This document shows, one piece after another, positions 60,824 through 64,000 of a stretch of 64,000 nt of DNA. Positions within the stretch are counted from its first letter, which is position 1. Each line of letters starts with the position of its first letter. The DNA is from Paenibacillus sp. J5C2022. GTDB lineage: Bacteria; Bacillota; Bacilli; Paenibacillales; Paenibacillaceae. The stretch is from contig NZ_JAOQJC010000011.1 of NCBI RefSeq assembly GCF_025567625.1, forward strand, positions 62,001 through 126,000, in the 5' to 3' direction. The notes beneath the pieces were generated by a model. It was given only the letters and a program-made list of their open reading frames with translations, did no database searches and was not told the DNA's origin. Position numbers and translations under genes: made by a program.

Positions 60824-61456
60824 ATGAGTTTGATTATGGGGCTGTATCAAAGTGACAAAACCGGCAACTACAGTCTGAGCTTCGGTAAGAACGGTAAGCA
60901 GGCATTCGAGATGTTCGTCCAAATTGCTCAAGGTATCGCAGAGAGCGGACAGTTACATATTGAATCGCCGGAGCCGACGAAACCACTAACAGTACCGACG
61001 TCATCAACAGCGACATTAAGACAGGCGAAGCGTTCCGGTAATATTGAAGAGCGCGTACAGGTAACGTTAAACAAGCCATCATCTACCGAGGACGCCGTGC
61101 GAGAGATGAAGCTCCGTGAACACGAACGTCGCCGTAAAGACATGAGCGATTTACAACAGAAGCACAGCGACCAACGGGCGGAAATCGTCGAAGCAGTAAC
61201 CGAACTCGCTAAAATGACGTATGGAGATGCCGTAACCGCTCAAATGATTAGTTCATTCTATACGGAGATTTATAAGGAATTGGCGCAAGAATACGGAGAT
61301 ATCATCCCGAAAGGGAAGCGCAATTATGTTGATATAGGCGAGTACCAGGAGTCGCGGCTTAACGCAATGATATACGAAGATAAGGGGGATATAATGCTTA
61401 GGCACGTTAACAGGCGGATACGCGGTGAGAGTAATCGTGCTTTAAGATTAGTGTAG
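60824..61456 (+). CDS. phage hypothetical protein, 210 aa
   Basis: Unrecognised. The first ~40 residues are beta-like, a Thr/Ser/Pro-rich linker follows (about 50-75), and the C-terminal half is helical and charged (MKLREHERRRKDMSDLQQKH). AAAGGGAGGAA is upstream. It lies 15 bp after the DUF3102-like gene, so same operon. Confidence 0.75.
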   Translation: MSLIMGLYQSDKTGNYSLSFGKNGKQAFEMFVQIAQGIAESGQLHIESPEPTKPLTVPTSSTATLRQAKRSGNIEERVQVTLNKPSSTEDAVREMKLREHERRRKDMSDLQQKHSDQRAEIVEAVTELAKMTYGDAVTAQMISSFYTEIYKELAQEYGDIIPKGKRNYVDIGEYQESRLNAMIYEDKGDIMLRHVNRRIRGESNRALRLV

Positions 61457-61472
61457 TCCGACGGTTCAACGA

Positions 61473-61494
61473 TAGACGGGTTGCGCCCCGTCTA
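61473..61494 (+). terminator. possible terminator hairpin
   Basis: TAGACGGG (61473-61480) pairs with CCCGTCTA (61487-61494), without a T-tract. The rest of 61457-61782 holds only the small minus-strand ORF and an AT-rich leader. Confidence 0.4.
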
Positions 61495-61510
61495 CGTATT
61501 CCCGCAGCGA

Positions 61511-61630
61511 TTACGTTAAGAGCTTGATAATTTCGGTCGCAACGGATGGTCCGCAGAAGGAACATACCAGAGCTATTATCACGCTCTCGGAAATACGGAG
61601 TTTGAAACCTTTTCCCGTTTTGAACTCCAT
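61511..61630 (-). CDS. possible small phage protein, 39 aa
   Basis: ATG 61630 (or 61633) follows AGTAGGTG on the minus strand. The product, MEFKTGKGFKLR then SVIIALVCSFCGPSV, has one short hydrophobic segment. No family recognised. It is opposite to all neighbouring genes; support is the ribosome site only. Confidence 0.4.
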   Translation of the reverse strand: MEFKTGKGFKLRISESVIIALVCSFCGPSVATEIIKLLT

Positions 61631-61782
61631 CATATCACCTACTTTCGGCTTGTACTATTATGAGGGTAATAGGCATCTACTCCCACGTAGCATCTGCAAC
61701 AAGCGTCAAGGTATTTCATATTTTACCATATTTAGTATGGTTAACATAGATGGAACGTATGCTCTATTAAGGAGGCGACGAA

Positions 61783-61956
61783 ATGAAACAAACGCAATCA
61801 CTCGCAGCCCGCATCGCAACCGGCCGTCATTTGCTCCGTGTCAAACGGCTCGGACTCGCGGATTCAATCGGCGGATTTAACGAATGGATATCGCTATGCG
61901 GATATACACGGCAGCAGGCGGATAGACTTATGCGGCTGGCGGAGATGACGATATGA
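61783..61956 (+). CDS. small phage protein, 57 aa
   Basis: ATG 61783 with AAGGAGG (61769-61775) 7 nt upstream. The product MKQTQSLAARIATGRHLL to GFNEWISLCGYTRQQADRLMRLAEMTI resembles a short version of the DUF3102-type segment in the gene at 59918 (WIESLGYSTQQVYRLMQRY). Overlaps the next gene as ATGA. Perhaps a truncated paralogue that competes for the same site; this is inference. Confidence 0.75.
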   Translation: MKQTQSLAARIATGRHLLRVKRLGLADSIGGFNEWISLCGYTRQQADRLMRLAEMTI

Positions 61957-62138
61957 ATCGTAAACGCACATTCGACCGCATCCGGTATTATGCCCGGAAA
62001 TCGGCCGCATATAGCCGAAACCGCGCGGAGGGGAACGCAATCCCCTCTACCCGGTTCGCGCGGCTCATGGCGTATAAATCAGCGGTAAGGAGGTTAGCGG
62101 AAAATGAACGGATTAAGCGAGACTGGTTACAACGCTAA
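61953..62138 (+). CDS. small basic phage protein, 61 aa
   Basis: A very Arg/Lys/Tyr-rich protein (FDRIRYYARKSAAYSRNRAEG), probably nucleic-acid binding. ATGA overlap upstream, 35-bp overlap downstream. No family recognised. Confidence 0.65.
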   Translation: MNRKRTFDRIRYYARKSAAYSRNRAEGNAIPSTRFARLMAYKSAVRRLAENERIKRDWLQR

Positions 62139-62286
62139 AGTAGCGGACTACATCGGCAATCCCGGACGGCTGCTGCTGACGTTGGCGGATATGGCGGAAG
62201 GGAACGAAAAACTACGCCGCGTGTGGTTGGCGAATTACTGCCGGGTGACCGACGAGAGGAAACGGAGGAATCAAATGTTTAATTGA
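62104..62286 (+). CDS. small phage protein, 60 aa
   Basis: AAGGAGG is 10 nt before ATG 62104, inside the preceding gene. The product is helical and charged (LADMAEGNEKLRRVWLANY). Unrecognised. Confidence 0.65.
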   Translation: MNGLSETGYNAKVADYIGNPGRLLLTLADMAEGNEKLRRVWLANYCRVTDERKRRNQMFN

Positions 62287-62329
62287 AGCAATAGGTTAAT
62301 TTTACTAAAATAATCTCAGGAGGCTGTCG

Positions 62330-63097
62330 ATGTTCGAACTTACACATTCATCGAGATGTATCTTACGCAAGCCCTGCGGATCGGCCGGAAGCGACCAATG
62401 CAATCGGTTCTGCTCGTCATATATCGCAATACACGGCATCGGCGGTGACGGCGGCCGGAACGGTGCGGCGTGCATTCCCGAAGAGTACCGGCTGTTGACG
62501 CTCGATAGCAGTCCGGCCCGCGGCGGCCAGCCCGAAGTTTATACGGCCTTGTCCGATTACGTTGCGACATTTGTACGCCAGTTTGATCCGGACGGCCCCG
62601 CCATCAAATCGCTATATCTATACAGCCGCGAACCAGGCACCGGCAAAACGACGACGGCGGCCGCGCTGCTTAACGAGTATCTGACCGCTTATTATATCGG
62701 ATCGGTATCACGGAAACGGAACGTTTCTGAACGGCCAATCTACTTCGTCGACGTCAACGAGTGGCAAACGGATTACAACGCCTTTAACCGGCCACGCGTG
62801 CCGGAATCGATCGCCGCGTCAGCCGCCGAGCGGTACTATTTGACGCAGCGGATTGGGATGTCGGCCTCGTACGTCGTGCTTGACGATATCGGAGTACGCG
62901 ATGCGTCCGAAGCATTCCGGGCGGATTTGCATACGCTGATTAACGCGCGAATCAAGGACGGGCTACCAACGATATACACGTCAAATATCGCCATGTCCGA
63001 GATGGAGACGCTGTTCGACCGGCGGCTTGCGGATCGGATTCGGGACATGACGCTAGAGCTGGCGTTTGGCGGCGAGAGTAAACGGGGGATTCGATAA
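62330..63097 (+). CDS. DnaC-like helicase loader ATPase
   Basis: A 255-residue AAA+ protein like phage DnaC/DnaI helicase loaders. Walker A GTGKT (103-107), Walker B VVLDDIG (D185, D186), sensor I near TIYTSNIA and Arg finger region DRRLADRI. The N-terminus has four Cys (10, 16, 24, 28) that may bind zinc or Fe-S. CAGGAGG is upstream. It precedes the replicative helicase gene by ~245 bp, supporting a phage replication role. Confidence 0.9.
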   Translation: MFELTHSSRCILRKPCGSAGSDQCNRFCSSYIAIHGIGGDGGRNGAACIPEEYRLLTLDSSPARGGQPEVYTALSDYVATFVRQFDPDGPAIKSLYLYSREPGTGKTTTAAALLNEYLTAYYIGSVSRKRNVSERPIYFVDVNEWQTDYNAFNRPRVPESIAASAAERYYLTQRIGMSASYVVLDDIGVRDASEAFRADLHTLINARIKDGLPTIYTSNIAMSEMETLFDRRLADRIRDMTLELAFGGESKRGIR

Positions 63098-63180
63098 ACT
63101 GCGAAAAACGGCGTATGAGAGAGGATGAGCGAGATTATAACAGAAAATTCGTAAGGGGGTGTTCGGGAATAACGGAAAGC

Positions 63181-63342
63181 ATGAAACATAATAAATATAC
63201 GGAAATCGAAATTGCGAAAAACGGAGGAAACGAGAGCAATTCGAAGGGAAATAAAATTATTTCCCTTTTATTATTAGAGACTATCGAATCGCGAAAATGC
63301 CCGAATATGGCGATTGAAATATTTACCGGAGGTGACGCATAA
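63181..63342 (+). CDS. possible small phage protein, 53 aa
   Basis: An in-frame ORF (start 63181, or 63115 for 75 aa) ends directly before the helicase start. The ribosome site is poor (ACGGAAAGC). The composition is Lys/Asn/Glu-rich and the DNA more AT-rich than its neighbours. It may be a real small gene or the leader of the helicase gene. Confidence 0.4.
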   Translation: MKHNKYTEIEIAKNGGNESNSKGNKIISLLLLETIESRKCPNMAIEIFTGGDA

Positions 63343-64000
63343 TTGAGCGCAGAGGAATCATTACTCTCGAAAGTGGTCGATAACAACGATGTCTTAGCGC
63401 TGGATCGTTTCGGTATCCGCGCGGAACACTTCGAATCGACCGTAGGCAAAGCGGCCGAGTCGTTTATCCGGCGGTACGCGGCCGAGAACAAAGGACAGGC
63501 TCCTTCTTACGCTACGCTCGTCGCCAATGTGCCGGACTTTACGTACATACCGGCGGTGACGGACAGCTACGAATACCTTACCCGCAAGCTGAAAGAAACG
63601 TGGGGGAAGCGTGAGATTGCGCAGTTCTTCGGGTCCGGCGAGATTAACGCGATGTTCGGCGAGATCGGCAAGACGTCGGATATCGAAGGGTTTTTCGGAG
63701 AACTGACGAAGAAACTGGCCGAAATAACGGTAAAGTCCGGTATCCGTAAATCCGTAGGTATCGACCTGTCTGCGGCCGCCGAACGGTTCATGACCGAATA
63801 CCGCGCGCGGAAGGATGGCCGCTCGTTCAAAATTTGGCCGTCGAAATTTCCGGGAGTCAATGCGGCGGCGGGCGGCGGTTATTACAGCGGAAATATGTAC
63901 ACGTGGTTCGCGCGGTCGGGCCGGGGCAAGTCGGTCATAACGTTGGAGGAAGCGATCGAAGCGGCGATTCACGGGGCGACCGTGCTAATTTGGACGATGG
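63343..64000 (+). CDS. DnaB-like replicative helicase (3' end outside window)
   Basis: The frame runs open to the right edge. TTG 63343 is the start, with GGAGGTGA (63328-63335) 7 nt upstream and an in-frame stop just before it; no other start fits. The first 120 residues are helical, like the DnaB N-domain (SAEESLLSKVVDNNDVLALD), and the Walker A GRGKS (193-197) opens the RecA-like domain. With the DnaC-like gene upstream, this is the phage replication module. Confidence 0.88.
   Translation, partial: MSAEESLLSKVVDNNDVLALDRFGIRAEHFESTVGKAAESFIRRYAAENKGQAPSYATLVANVPDFTYIPAVTDSYEYLTRKLKETWGKREIAQFFGSGEINAMFGEIGKTSDIEGFFGELTKKLAEITVKSGIRKSVGIDLSAAAERFMTEYRARKDGRSFKIWPSKFPGVNAAAGGGYYSGNMYTWFARSGRGKSVITLEEAIEAAIHGATVLIWTM

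Overview
The window looks like a chromosomal piece of a spore-forming Bacillota of the Paenibacillaceae (Paenibacillus-like). Evidence: an alpha/beta-type small acid-soluble spore protein gene with a sigma-G-type promoter, the spore-coat gene gerQ, a YjcZ-type sporulation miniprotein gene, Bacillus-style ribosome binding sites, copper-amine-oxidase-N-domain and YesM/YesN-type signalling genes, and blocks syntenic with Bacillus subtilis (yutI-yuzB-yutJ, ycgR-ycgQ). The last ~10.5 kb is the left part of an integrated phage.

Layout. 0-5 kb: 3' part of a GH2 beta-mannosidase, a 51-bp tandem array, a metallo-beta-lactamase-fold hydrolase plus TetR operon with two palindromic operators, and a ROK sugar kinase. 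5-11 kb: an MFS transporter, a sugar isomerase/oxidoreductase pair, and two exported proteins (CAP domain; LysM-3D). 11-25 kb: polysaccharide deacetylase, chemoreceptor, a ycgRQ permease pair behind a Zur-like box, spore genes, heme O synthase and Sco (cytochrome oxidase assembly), a toprim protein, and a class B penicillin-binding protein. 25-29 kb: a four-gene Mn/Zn ABC importer behind an MntR-like operator, then a 17-copy, 52-bp palindrome array. 30-39 kb: TetR with a paired SMR efflux system, a HAD phosphatase, a lipid-II-type flippase homologue, OsmC, a lipoprotein, heme A synthase, a HEPN-like protein and an SDR. 39-53 kb: Fe-S, NADH dehydrogenase and menaquinone genes, a YesM/YesN two-component pair divergent from an ABC sugar importer and GH31 alpha-glucosidase, a third 51-bp array, and an A-type Fe-S carrier.

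53.25 kb to the right edge: a tyrosine integrase, a lysogeny-control region, about nine small phage genes, an antirepressor convergent with an XRE repressor, a ~490-bp regulatory region, two larger phage genes, several mini-genes, a DnaC-like helicase loader and the start of a DnaB-like helicase.

How the genes work together. Respiration is well represented (ctaA, ctaB, sco, type II NADH dehydrogenase, mqnE of the futalosine menaquinone route). Sugar use appears as GH2, ROK kinase, isomerase/dehydrogenase and the sensor-importer-GH31 operon, which has no ATPase gene of its own. Metal homeostasis appears as the Zur-boxed ycgRQ and MntR-boxed importer.

The most notable observations are: (1) the phage control region, where a promoter overlaps a 17-bp palindrome and a near-consensus LexA box, with an upstream promoter that would produce a non-coding RNA ending in a three-way-junction structure; (2) four intergenic ~51/52-bp tandem arrays, each just after the 3' end of a plus-strand gene or operon, three of them with a short conserved palindrome; (3) TetR operators placed within promoters. 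All family assignments were made by eye from sequence motifs; no database search was run.
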